Made by a program: the position numbers and the translations under genes
The notes under the pieces: generated by a model
The model's database searches: none
Told to the model about the DNA's origin: nothing
The model's input: only the letters and a program-made list of their open reading frames with translations
Origin: Daphnia pulex
Taxonomy: Eukaryota; Arthropoda; Branchiopoda; Diplostraca; Daphniidae
Direction: 5' to 3'
Assembly: GCF_021134715.1 (NCBI RefSeq)
Contig: NC_060026.1
Coordinates: 14,003,001-14,067,000, forward strand
DNA length: 64,000 nucleotides
In this document: positions 23,640-34,878 of the stretch, one piece after another
Numbering within the stretch: the first letter of the stretch is position 1
How the letters are laid out: each line of letters starts with the position of its first letter

Positions 23640-24354
23640 AGTTGTCGACGAGTGCACATGCTCCAATAGTGGATGCAATAGCAATAATTTAATTAACCAA
23701 CACGACATGATTGAAATTGTAATTGTATTTTATCATGTTGGTCTCTCGTTTTGAAGCGACAGTTGCTGTTCTTTGCAATCATTTTCATACCGAGCGAATA
23801 TCCATTTTATATTTTTTCAAATTCATATTTTCTTAATTAAAACCGAAAAAAGTGAAACGCATTTGTTAAAGATAAATGAGATACGTAGTAAAAGTTTTAT
23901 TCTCGTGTTGATTTGATTTAATTTCGAGCTGCGATGCAAATTGAGAAATTTTAATTTCTTGGGTTTTCACGTCTCCTGCCCATATTTTTAAAGATAGAAA
24001 AGCGATTTTTCCTGGACGATTGCACAATTGAAATGTGAATTCATCAGTAAAAGAATTATTTGAAAATTCCAATCCAAAATGAATTAGAGGCGAATGAATT
24101 TTCTCCCATTTTAAGGCCTTCCTTTTTTTGTCAATCTGGCAATCAAAATTGGTTATTTGTTCATAACGTCTAGAGTTTTGCACATACAAACTTCAATGTA
24201 ATTACATCCACAGTTCAATTTTTGTAAAGAAATTCCCATTTTTTAATGAATTAGAGTCGAATGCATTATCTTCCCTTCCCCCTTAAAATTCCCTTCCCCA
24301 AATTTTCGTGTTGACGTTCATTTTGCGAATTTTGGATGTTGAACCCAAAAACCC
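23640..24354. repeat. Inverted segmental duplication, left copy
   Basis: This 3' flank of the C1q gene recurs, reverse-complemented, at 32935-33650. Shared blocks include GACGAGTGCAC, CATTTTCATACCGAGCGAAT, TTAATTTCGAGCTGCGAT, GAATGAATTTTCTCCCATTT and GTCTAGAGTTTTGC. Identity is patchy, with several indels. Confidence 0.8.
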
Positions 24355-25636
24355 TCAAAGGGACGCCACAATTTCCTCCTCCAACATGAAACCCGTGAAA
24401 TGGGTGTAGCGGTTACTGTTGTCATACAAATACGATGAACCACCGCCATAATTAATCTCCACCCAGAGTTGATCGCCTGTTTTCAAGTTCAACGTCGACT
24501 GGAGGGTCACCGGATTATATTGATCAACGGGGCCGTTATTTTCTTCAACATAACTCGACCCGATTACATTCCCGTTCAAAAAAAGACGAGAATAAAACCA
24601 AACAGAATATGAAGCTGAAAGACTCGCCGTTCCCGTGAAAGAGAAAAAATAAATTCCCGGTCGTGGTGCCGTGAATTTCCCCGATGCCAAATCCATGGCA
24701 TTTCCCTCGTTCACCCGCACCAAATCGAATTTAATCGGAGTGTTTACTGTGCCAAATGAAGTTCCTTTCTGGACGTAGAAATGGACAGGCGCCGATTTAA
24801 CGCCGACATATCCAATCCATTTCTGGAAACCTTTTCATCAATTATAGAATTAAAGAATTAGATACTTGCAGCTGAATAATCCGTGAGAATCTAAAACATT
24901 TACCAGTTTCGGTATCGTTTTTAGTGAAATCGCAGTAAACGGATTCCATTTTCGCCGATCCCATGACGGAATAAAATCCATTCAGGACGTGGCCAATAAT
25001 TTTGAGATCCGCGCATGAAGATGGCAGTCCGTTGATGGAAATAGCCGATTGATTATTGCTGATTGGAACAGAATCGGTTGCTGCTGCTGTACGTTCATTT
25101 TTCTCTCGTGAAAGGGAAGTTAAAAGCGAATCTTGTTGTTCAACTTTGGTCTCCAGTTTTCCAATTTTGACTTCCAGTTGGACATTTTTGGCCTCTAATT
25201 GAGTTACTTTCAATGTCAAATCTTGTCTTTGTTCATTCTATCATAGAAAACAAAAAGTGTTTTACCCACGGTGAAACTCTGAATTAAACTTAAAAGTATA
25301 GGACTTACATTTAGTTCGAGTTGCGCCTCCAATTGTGTCATTTTTCCCTGCTGTTCAATCGCTGTTGATTCAAAGAGTTGTTTCATTTGAATCTATTAGC
25401 AATAAATGGAATAACATTAACAATAAGACTTAAAAAATAACAAATTGAATTGTACTGTCGACAACAGAAGCGTCTCGCGTGAAAAGGAAATTTAAATAAA
25501 TTCTTACATAATTTTCCTTCAGTTGTAGGAATTCTTCCTCCAAGGAAAAGGCAGCGCCAGTCGAGCTCGGCGTCCAGCAGATGAAAACCAACAGCAAAAC
25601 AACTTGGGTGAGTGAAACTACAGAAAAATGCGCCAT
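24355..25636 (-). CDS. Secreted coiled-coil and C1q-domain protein
   Basis: Minus-strand exons 25636-25508, 25392-25309, 25237-24904 and 24830-24355 join to 340 residues. A signal peptide (1-27) is followed by a coiled-coil region rich in LEAKNVQLEVKIGKLETK-type heptads, a short segment ending in ESVYCDFTKND, and a C-terminal C1q/TNF-like domain (about 195-340) with FTAPRPGIYFFSFTGTA, SLNLKTGDQLWVEI-like strands and the terminal FTGFMLEEE. C1q-domain proteins form trimers and act as secreted lectin-like or adhesive recognition proteins. No collagen stalk is present; the coiled coil probably trimerises instead. The gene is intact and three remnants of relatives lie nearby. Confidence 0.9.
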
Positions 25637-25694
25637 TCTTTAGTTTTTCGTAATTATAGTGAGACTTTGTTTTCCAACTGGACGTGCGTTTCAA

Positions 25695-25702
25695 TTTATA
25701 TA
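25695..25702 (-). promoter_or_regulatory. TATA box of the C1q gene
   Basis: TATATAAA on the minus strand, about 60 nt before the start codon at 25636, gives a short 5' UTR of about 30 nt. Confidence 0.65.
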
Positions 25703-26182
25703 GTTCGACTCGTTGTTGTGTTTTCGTTGTTGTGTTTGACTAAAGGTTAGTGAAAAATCGAGATAAGCGAGTTTTTGTGTTTACTTATAATCCCTGTCGA
25801 AAGAAGATAAGTTTTCGATTAGAATTTTTGAATGTCAGTCTCATGGTCTGATGTTATTTGTTTTGTACGTGGTTATAGACAATCTAATGTTTACTGAAGT
25901 GGAGATTACATTGCGGACATGGTCAAACAGGGAAAAGGAAAAAAAGTTGTTATCAATTATTGACTCAAATGAATTTGATTTATAAGTTATAACCCGCGTT
26001 TTTATGTTTTATAAAAGTATTCTAAAAAGAGAAAGCTAACAATTACTGTAGGTGAAGGAAAATTTAAATTTGTATTGAAGTGAAATGGTCGATTGACGAG
26101 TGCTCCGATCGTGATTCGCATTAACCATCGTTTGATTAACTTTTAATTAACTCAATAACAAGTAAAATTAAAACTCGTCGTA

Positions 26183-26270
26183 CCATTTTGATTGGCAATT
26201 AAGTTGCAGTAAATCATTTCCATCTTCTTCGATCCATTCAAATTGGGTTTTTCCGCAGGCGCAAATAAAG
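26183..26270 (-). pseudogene. C1q-family remnant (internal exon piece)
   Basis: On the minus strand the stretch reads LNGSKKMEMIYCN, matching VMGSAKMESVYCD at the end of exon 3 in the intact C1q gene, and a donor-like G|GTACGA follows in the same position. No other exons could be joined to it, so it is a fragment of a lost neighbour gene. Confidence 0.6.
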
Positions 26271-27435
26271 TCCATATAGACGATAAATCAGAAATGTCAT
26301 CTGATATTCCCGCCTAGGTTTTAATTTAAAAATAATAATAATAATACTAAAGCCAAAGCCATTTACTCTGCAATGGCTCTGCCAAAACAAATAAAATAAG
26401 CTAAGAGATTATAGAGAAATCTCGCCCTCCCTTCTATTCACATTGGAATGATTTATATAAGCTGAACAGTGAACACCATCAGCAACGCCCACAATTCCCC
26501 GGTCTATTGAGAACGGTCCACAGCGTTTGCGATTCTAGTCTCTACCGCTTCACAGTCGGTTATTAAAAATATGGCAATTTTCTTTTGATTTATATGTCTG
26601 CCAAAAATCCGCAAAAAAACCATGTTAACACGGCTTGTTGCTAACAGAATCTTATCTTTGGCTGTCCCGAACCCGTGTTGTATGAACTACCAGCACTTTC
26701 TTGCCCGAACTACATACTTTTCAATTTCAATACTAGATGGCACATACGAGATGTATCGTGTTTGAAAATTGTTGAGATGTTCGAATTTTCCTAATCTCTT
26801 TGAAAAGGGCTTGGAGGAGTGTACACAAAACTGTAAATGGAGAAGGACACTTGCTGACAATGCGACAACACCGTCTAGTTCGATAACACTTGAATTTACA
26901 TTCGATTCTTTCTGATGCCCATGTAACAGCTTTTCGTCCACTCACTCCATCGTTGATGATTAAGACATTTGCGCAAAGTGAAAATCGTGAAAATATGTAG
27001 GCGAATCCAAGCTGAAAAATATTTACTTTACACCGACTGTTATACAGTCATGCGTGAAAGCAGGGGAGTTGAGACGTTACATCCAAGGAATGGAAAAGTA
27101 GATCAAACAAGTTGGAGATCTTTAACACTAGGTGAGCCTGGAAAAAAATGCACAAGTTAATATATTCTAATATTCGTTCATCGAAATTTCCCGGACTGTT
27201 TCTGTTATTCCCAGCCGTTCGCGAGAGAACAGTACAGATTCCAGGATTTCTGTGTTCTCCTCCAAGAATTAAAGACTCGGAGGATTACATCATCTCCAGC
27301 CAGATAATGTGACTGCTTAGGACCGCGAGCGTGAAGAGGTAAATAGGAAATTTATTGGGTGGATTAAGTTTGTCTGAAATTGCATACACCGGTATATGTG
27401 GTAACATTTTTGTAGAGAAATTCTTATCCCTTAAA
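26271..27435. other. Degraded region between C1q remnants
   Basis: Probably the worn body of one or more former C1q genes plus spacer. No intact exon recognised. Confidence 0.35.
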
Positions 27436-27439
27436 TTAC

Positions 27440-27510
27440 ACCTTAATAAAGGGAACTACGATTTCCTTCTCCATCTTGCATCCAGTGAATTGAGTGTAGT
27501 GGCATTGATT
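27440..27510 (-). pseudogene. C1q-family remnant (C-terminal piece)
   Basis: The minus strand reads HYTQFTGCKMEKEIVVP, aligned with RYTHFTGFMLEEEIVAS at the end of the intact C1q protein. The rest of the domain is not recognisable. With the piece at 26183 it may represent one decayed gene on the same strand, or two. Confidence 0.6.
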
Positions 27511-28133
27511 GACACACTTAAATAATAGTAATACTTAAAGGACAGGATCGGCCCTAGACGAAGTTTACACACCCGATCCTCCTCCAACACACAGAACAAC
27601 TATTGTGATTCGATCGTGCTTTCTCGGTAAATAATTGGATATGCATAATATTATAAGATTCTTTTAACTTGTGATAAATTTCTCATTCATTTTCCGTTTA
27701 AACTTATAGGATCAGCATTACCCGGGGTTTTGAGCTGAAAGCAAAGATAGTCGTTCCCGCGTTCCGCTCAGTCGTCCGCTCAGTCGTTCATCTGGGACAC
27801 AGAAGAGGACATCTGGCGGCCAGATTTATCTTCAGTTGTTGGGCGCAGGCTAGGTAGCCGTTTAGCCCCTACCTTCTTCATGGTTCTTTGTTATCTGCTT
27901 TGTTAGTTGAAACGTGGCTACAAGAGTAAGGGACGCCATTATCCTTCGATTGGGTTTTCGATTCGATGTTAACTGTATATTTGATGGCAAATTGATTGTT
28001 TAGAATTTGTGAATTGTGATGTCTAACAGTTGGATCGGGTTGGCGGACGGTGGGTGCTTGCAACTATTTTGGTATTCTTGGTATACTGTTCTTGGTGTAA
28101 TAGAAGATACGATTTCACGTGGAGTTACCCGAG
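27511..28133. other. Spacer
   Basis: Contains a short local duplication (CCGCTCAGTCGT twice near 27765). No gene recognised. Confidence 0.35.
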
Positions 28134-29515
28134 TGTTAAATTTCATTTTTTATTCATAGACGAATCTTGAAGCTTAAGATTTTGAAACCATGCTGTCCAG
28201 TGTCCACCAATTCGTCTACGTCCAGAAGGTGAGTAACATTTTACATACAATTTTCTGAAAGGTTGATTAAACTGATGAAATTTAGGATAATGATATTTTT
28301 TTTGTTTGATTGCAGGCACCTTTAGTATATGGAGCTTCACTCATCCTATCGTGTAGTCTACATCTCATTTACCTTTGCTGTTAAAGTCAACATGTACCCT
28401 AATTGAAGGCAAGTAGGTGACAATCTTTTCAAATTTTAAAAATTAAAATATGTTTAGTTAGAAGTAAAGCGTTAGAAGTTTTCAGGGAAAGCTTTGTCAC
28501 TATTGTTTAGTTTTAACATTTTGGGATTTCATCAAGTAAACTCTTCGTCTCTCTCTGTCCTTCTATCATAGGTATTTAGTTATGGATGTGCAAGGGAAAT
28601 TGGTTGGAAAAGCCAGATGGATACTGAAAGAGAATCATTTCCCTGTTGAGTACTCCAAAGTTCGATGAATTTGTAATTAAATCTCAAATTAGTCTTCAAG
28701 TTAAAATTTTTTTTTGTTAAAAGGGAACAGATAATGTTGCTGAAAGTATTTGGGTCTCTATTTGAAGCAATATAATGTAGGTATAATATGTGTTCTTGGT
28801 ATAATTGATTCAATTGAATTCTATTGCATGTGTAGTGAAGGTGATCTTAAAGTTTTTAAATTTCATTTTTTATTTGTAGACGAATTTTGATGCTGAAAGA
28901 CTTGGAAACCATGCTGTCGACCACGTCGAGAAGCTGAGTAACATTCTGCTTTTACAATGGTAAAATTAACAATTAAACTGATTGAAACACATGTGGATCA
29001 TAACATTTGTAATGTTGGATTGCAGGCACCTCTTAATGAAAGAAACTTCAGCCATCCAATCTAGGGCTTCCATCAAATCGTGCAGGCTGCTTGGAAGTCA
29101 CATTTACCTTTGTTGTGAACATCATGAACCCCTACACTATTTGAAGGTGACAATCTTATCCAGTTATAGATTTTATAATTACAATGTGATTAAGCTTTGC
29201 ATACATTGGCTAGTTTTAACATTTTGGGATTTCGTCAAGTCAACAGCTATTTCCTTCAGGGTCGTGTTCTGTTATGGATTATTTAAAGGGGAGTTTGTTG
29301 TATGCAAGAAAGGCAGATTCTGAAAGAAGTTTTGTTTTATTTGTTCTACTGTAGAGTATCCTTTAAAGTTTAAATGCATTTGTATTTAAATCTTAAATGA
29401 GTTGTCTAGTTTCATGTATATTTGTTAATTTAAGTTTCCCCAATAGGTATAAGATAATGTTGCCAAATAATATTAGGGTTGAATATTTGAAGTGATATGT
29501 AGCATATTTTTTAAA
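28134..29515 (+). repeat. Two tandem ~0.7-kb units with conserved splice-like borders
   Basis: Unit 1 (28134-28810) and unit 2 (28853-29515), period 719 bp, share AAATTTCATTTTTTATT(C/T), TAGACGAAT, GAAACCATGCTGTC, TGAGTAACATT, ATTGCAGGCACCT, TAGTTTTAACATTTTGGGAT and AGATAATGTTGC. Both keep an acceptor-like TAG before ACGAAT, a (G/C)TGAGTAACATT border and a GATTGCAG before GCACCT, suggesting exons of a transcribed, perhaps noncoding, sequence. No long reading frame is shared. Confidence 0.7.
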
Positions 29516-29769
29516 ATTTCATATAGCATTTCCAATGATGCTGAAGATTAATTTTACTTCGGTTATAGGTTCATGTTTACGTAGCAGTGGTGTTGCTGTC
29601 CAATGTGGCGTGTTGTTGCAGCCTATGGCGGTGAAAGATATCTGCATCAAGTTGCTGTTCCTTGTGCATCCAAGGTGCTGCTTTTGTGCTACAGAAGTGA
29701 CATCCAATATTGTGTTTAATTGCTATTTGTGTCTTCGCAGTTTACCTTTATATATTGAGAAGGAACAAA

Positions 29770-30340
29770 AAAAAAAGTAATACGGGGAGGTTTATGTCAA
29801 ACAAATAATAAACATGTCCAGGATGGGGAAATGAGGGGGAAATTGGGGTGGGGTATTTGGTTATGATTTACTAAAAGAAGTGAGGTATATTTTTAATGAA
29901 TATGCAGTTTTTGGTGATAAAATCTGTTGTAAACCTATACCTTCCTGTCAACCCGTACTTTCCACTTGCACATCCACTCCTCAAACCCCATCACATCCAC
30001 TCACATCCATTCCTAAAACCCCACAATCTCCAACATCATATTTACACACTTCTTGTATATCTATAATCATATTTATATGAAATAAAATGTCATTGTATAA
30101 AATAATTGTATAAAAATAAAAACATTCTGGAACATGTGCAAAATAAACGATTCATTAAACAGAGCGTCCGGTTCAAGACAATTTATTTTGTGCGAGGCTT
30201 TTTAGAAAGCAATCTGCCACCCAATTAAACAAAAAGTGATAGTTTATTTTCACGGAAATTGCGTCAGACGGTTAAAAAATTTCTGGTTCAAAAATCTCAT
30301 GTAGAAATTAGCATCTAGTCTACTGGTGCAAATTGTGATT
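29770..30340. repeat. Dispersed repeat, copy 2 (see 22365-23005)
   Basis: Shares with copy 1 the AATAATAAAC, CATCCACT-rich, GAGCGTCCG and GCATCTAGTCT blocks in the same order. Its right portion forms the left arm of the palindrome at 30190-30706. The upstream stretch 29516-29769 holds nothing else recognisable. Confidence 0.65.
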
Positions 30341-30706
30341 CTTTAAGCTTGATTAATTTAGGTGATGTGTTAAAAGCTATTGTAGCTAAAAAATTGAACT
30401 AATCCACTTTTTCTAAATGTTTTGGTTTTAGATCACTTTGTTGTTTTAAGATTTTCTTGTGATCTCTCTTCAAAATATTCTGAAAAAGGGAATTAGTTCA
30501 ATTTTTTAGCTACCCACATTAGCTTTTAACACATCACCTAAATTAATCAAGCTTAAAGAATCGCAATTTGCACCAGTAGACTAGATGCTAATTTCTACAT
30601 GAGATTGTTGAACTAGAAATTTTTCAACCGTCTGACGCAATTTCCGTGAAAACAAACTATCACTTTTTGTCAAATTGGGTGGCGGATTGCTTGCTAAAAC
30701 TCGCAC
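30190..30706. repeat. Large inverted repeat (palindrome) with ~220-bp arms
   Basis: The left arm 30190-30411 and right arm 30483-30706 are reverse complements at high identity by eye, with a spacer of about 70 bp. Long exact matches include GCATCTAGTCTACTGGTGCA and TCTTTAAGCTTGATTAATTT. A transcript through it would fold into a long hairpin. The arms derive from the dispersed repeat family, one copy inverted next to another. Confidence 0.9.
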
Positions 30707-30765
30707 ATGCAGTGTCGGCGTAGATCCAGGGAGATTACCTGGAAATGGAAGAGGAGAGAAGAGTG

Positions 30766-31003
30766 CGAGGCAAGTTTTACTGGGGAGCGATTAGTCACTA
30801 CTAGGCTTCCGGGTTAGACTCATGACCCACAGATCATGCGCCTTCCAAGTCCCCGTTCGACCAGAGCCCTCCCCTCCTCCTGGTTTCACAGCGGGTGAGT
30901 GACCACCGGCGGGCGTTGGTTAGTGGTTAGTTAGGGAAACGGGGCCACAGAAAAGAAGGGAGCCCATATTATGCACTTGTAAGTTAACTAACAACTACAC
31001 AAT
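30766..31003 (+). repeat. Possible tRNA-derived SINE
   Basis: The segment GGTTAGACTCATGACC...ATCATG resembles a D-arm plus anticodon stem, and CCCGTTCGACC resembles a B box. A GC-rich body with GGTTAGTGGTTAGTTAGG follows. The A box is weak and no clear tail or duplication was found. Confidence 0.35.
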
Positions 31004-32093
31004 TTATATCAGTCTTAAATTCCAGCAATCTCTCGTCGGTTTTCCCCAATGGATGAAGTCCACGATGAGCAGCAAAGGATTGTCCTGTAAACAGAATGAA
31101 CATTTACTTGGATGGTAATAAGATTCAAACAAAATTGTAGCCACAAGAAGACGTACCTCAAATTAAGAGGGCTGTTGTAAGCAAGTGAAAACTGAGATTA
31201 AAGGGTAGCAGCCAACCTGTTAGCAACCAATGGACCTTGCTGACCGTATAGTCCTTGTCCTTTTTCTTGAAAGAACATCCAGATAGCCTACTTCGACGAA
31301 AAACGGTAGACAATTCCGCAGGCTGTCACTCAGTCATCGCTGAGCTGTCGTCTCTATCGTCAGGACCAATGGATTCAATAATCCATATTGAATAGCGGCG
31401 CATGACGGCGCATGATTAACTATTTATGAGAATGGATGTTACTTCATAATACAACAAATTTAAAGGAAGAAGGAAGCGACACATAGCAATACCCTAAGTT
31501 AAGAGCGGGACCGAAGTCTAAGAAGGAAATTCGAAGTAGCAGCCAACGGGTTAGCAAACACCGATCGGTCGACCGTGTTATTACCATTACTTTTTCTTGG
31601 ACAGAAAATCAGATGGTTCCCGTTCACTCGTTCAGTATATCAAGCATAATCTAAATAAAAGTAAACAAAAAGTAATCAAAACTGCTGTCAACATGATGAA
31701 AATTCTCAAAATTCTATGTAAACATAACTTACATATAATCTGTGATGATAAGATAACCAATAAAATACAATCTTGGTTGTTGCCATTTTATTCTCTGATA
31801 AATGCCACAAACTGTTTTCATCTACACATTTAGACAAGGACTAAAATAGCAGCACCTGTTTGCTGTTTGGAAGTTTCTGCACGTTTTTTTTATGAGAATG
31901 GAGTATAACACTTACTTCATTAACACTATCATCAACTGCTTCAGAAGTACCAAGGGAACCTGTAAAGTAAACAATATTAAATCACCTAGTTTATAATTTA
32001 TTGCCACCAATTTGCTTGATGTGGTAAAAAATTTATCATTTATTATTCTTACCTATTGCACTCATTCCCAACTTATGCCGTAAAGCTGATTTT
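31004..32093 (-). other. Possible small spliced gene (last three exons)
   Basis: On the minus strand three short exon-like pieces have good borders: 32093-32053 (CTGCAG| ... AATAG|GTAAGA), 31959-31916 (TTTACAG| ... GAA|GTAAGT) and 31084-31004 (TTTACAG| ... TAA). One frame joins across all three as SAIGSLGTSEAVDDSVNEDN and on to a stop. No domain is recognisable and the start was not found; an alternative frame of the last piece is also open. It may equally be a spliced noncoding transcript. Confidence 0.25.
31135..31620. repeat. Two diverged direct repeats of ~165 bp
   Basis: 31205-31290 and 31537-31615 share GTAGCAGCCAAC, GGTTAGCAA or TGTTAGCAA, GACCGT and CTTTTTCTTG in the same order; the sequence just upstream (AAGAAG..., AAATTAAGAG or AAGTTAAGAG) also matches. 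They look like an old local duplication about 330 bp apart. Confidence 0.55.
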
Positions 32094-32829
32094 CTGCAGC
32101 TGAAGTTGTGAAAACTGGGAAGGGACTTGTAGTGAAAACTGGTAATTTCCACGATCCATAAATACAATCTGACAGGACAACAAAACACATGATCATCTAG
32201 GAATAGTAAAATATAGAGACGTGTGTAATATGTATATGTACATACAACTATGGTGATCAGTCTACAATTATGGACTTGCCTAGGAATCAAATTATGGTTG
32301 AATATTGTTAGTAAAAATAGGCTATGCTCCGCGAGATGTTATGCTGGTTTGCTGAACCACTGTGAAAGACTTCATCGACAAAACAGTAATTTTATAAGGC
32401 ATCTTTTTACCTGAAATCACCAGTATGTATCGGTAAATGTGAACAAAATGGCTTTATTTTATATATACTAATTTCGGCAATAAGCATTAAGCACAATACG
32501 TCTTGACGCTTGACAGCAACAAAAACACAAGACGCAATTGTAGAAGTAAAAAACGACTAAACGCCATCTAGTTTTGAATTTTAAAAGCAAGTAGTAGTCC
32601 TATCGGTCGTGCAACTCGAAAGCAATCCGATCCCGAAAATAATTTCGGACAGCAAAACTGCCGGTAGTTTTATAATAGGGGAAACCACCAAAGGTGAAGT
32701 TTTGTAAACGTTGCGTAAACATCTGCATCAATTTGTTTGTATGAGGATATTTAGTAGTTTTAAATTTAAAGAAAAATGAAACATTGCTGGCCAGGGAAAA
32801 TGGCAAACGATTCCGATAATAGTTCCAGC

Positions 32830-32934
32830 CAGGTCAAAATCGTGACGGTAGATGTGTATGACAGCGACGAAGGTGTCCACTACACCCATTTTACGGGTTT
32901 CATGTTGGAAGAGGAAATTGTGGCGTCCCTTTGA
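32830..32934 (+). pseudogene. C1q-family remnant (C-terminal piece, inverted copy)
   Basis: The plus strand reads VHYTHFTGFMLEEEIVASL then stop, the exact C-terminal motif of the intact gene at 24355, but on the opposite strand. Upstream exons are absent. The 3' flank also matches that gene, so the remnant and flank arrived together by an inverted duplication (or the original cluster was split by inversion). Confidence 0.85.
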
Positions 32935-33650
32935 GGTTCAACTTCATCGGCGACACGAACCGAAATGCGACACCAACAATTGGGGGAGGGAATTTTAGGG
33001 GGACAATTAATTCATTCGATTGTTATTCATTAAGGGATTTTTACTGAATACACAAGCCAAGTTTCAAAGTTCTATCGGCAAAACTCTAGACGCGACAACT
33101 TAAAAAACAAATTTTGCTTGCCAGATTTTCAAAATGCAGGGTGGACAAGAAATGGGAGAAAATTCATTTGCCTCTAATTCGTTTACGGATTGGAATTTTC
33201 AAAAATCTTTTCACGGTTATACGCGCATTATAGTTGTTCACCGCTGAACACAAATTGGCGTATCTACATTTTAAAATGAGGGCGGGGGACTTGAATTCTC
33301 GTTATGATTGCCATATTTACCAAAAGAAAAATGCAAATTTTTAAATTTATTAGGCTATGATCGCAGCTCGAAATTAAATCAAATCAACCTGAGAATGAAA
33401 TGCTTTCACCCCCTACGAATCTCGTTTCACTTTTTCGGTTTTAATTTACAAATGTGAATTTCGCCCGCCGAAATCGACAGAGTGACGGACGCGCCATCTA
33501 TTCGCTCGGTATGAAAATGAACAGCAACGACCAACGTTTCAAATAAATCAGAGAACAACATACAAATCATTTCGTGTTATAGTTAATTAAACAATTGCTA
33601 ATGCATCCACGATTGGGGCACGTGCACTCGTCAACAATTGGCAATTAAAA
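32935..33650. repeat. Inverted segmental duplication, right copy
   Basis: Reverse complement of the C1q 3' flank at 23640-24354. See that entry for shared blocks. Confidence 0.8.
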
Positions 33651-34878
33651 TTAAAATTCGCGACAGAAACAAAAAAGTTCTTACCTTCTGCCTCCATTTT
33701 GATGAATTTGGTATTCCTTTTTTAACCTCGGTGGAATCAGCTCAGGTGATGAAGTGATGATGCCAGTCGGTAAACTTCCTATGATGTCAATGTCAAGCTT
33801 TATTACACTGTTAAACTGGCAGGCACTTGGCAGCAACAACCTCACGGGCTAGCTTACGAACTTACATGGCCGACGCCATTTTTAATGCAGACGAACTTCC
33901 CTGAGAAGCCAAGCAAATTTATGACGTAAACAGTAACCTGGCGGTGATAATTAATTAATTGCCAATTTATCAATCTAAAATTTCAGCAATCTTCCATAGT
34001 TTCTATCAATAAGTTCAGCTCATGAATTTTAATTGGGGTTCTCCTTGTAGTGCATTACACTCACAAGTCACAAGAGGGTACCACAGGGTCAGGGCTTATG
34101 CCCGGCTGCCAGCCCGTGTTCTGGTGTTATGCGGTGTTATGTAACATTCTTAGTTCTTAGTTTCTTGCAGTTGACAACAAACTTACTGTCAAAAAATTTA
34201 AAAAAAAAATTCGTCTGAATTTAATTCTGAACAGTGAATTGGGCTGACAACATAAGAACTTTTATCGGCAGCAATTTCATTTGCACGAATAATTGATAAT
34301 TCAAAGAAAAGCGCGAAAATTATTTGTATCATATTTGAATTCATTGTTTATTAGTCACGATACACGAAATAAAATATCATCAATTAAAATGTCACCAGTC
34401 TTTTTTTTAATTTCAATTAAATCAAGTAGCATCTTCCTTTTTCAGTTGTATATTATTGAATTGGCAACCGGGTTTTGTAGTTGTGCTGATTCCTCTGTGC
34501 TGCTTCACTCGAATTAAGCGCAACTTATTATTCATACTATGTAATATGCGTAAAAACATTGCTGAAATTAAATAATAAAAACCAAAGATCTACGCAATTA
34601 AGAAATGTAAGTGTCGACAGTTGAACTGGAGAATCTTCGGCAGTACATTAGATCGGTTCGCCTGACAAAGCAAGGAGTACCTATTATCAATTTTAAATGA
34701 AAAATAAAAATTAACGAACATTTCTTTAGTAATTAACGATCGATACAATTATCGCTCTTATAAAAATTTTAAAATTGGTTCATTCCAGGCAATCACTCGT
34801 GTGAAAAAAATCAAGAGAAAATGTTAACTCAATTGTAAATACGTTTGAAAGAAAAAAGTAATAATAAGTCAATACTTA
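33651..34878. other. Intergenic region
   Basis: No gene recognised. The part next to 34878 is expected to hold the 3' UTR of Popeye C. Confidence 0.4.
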
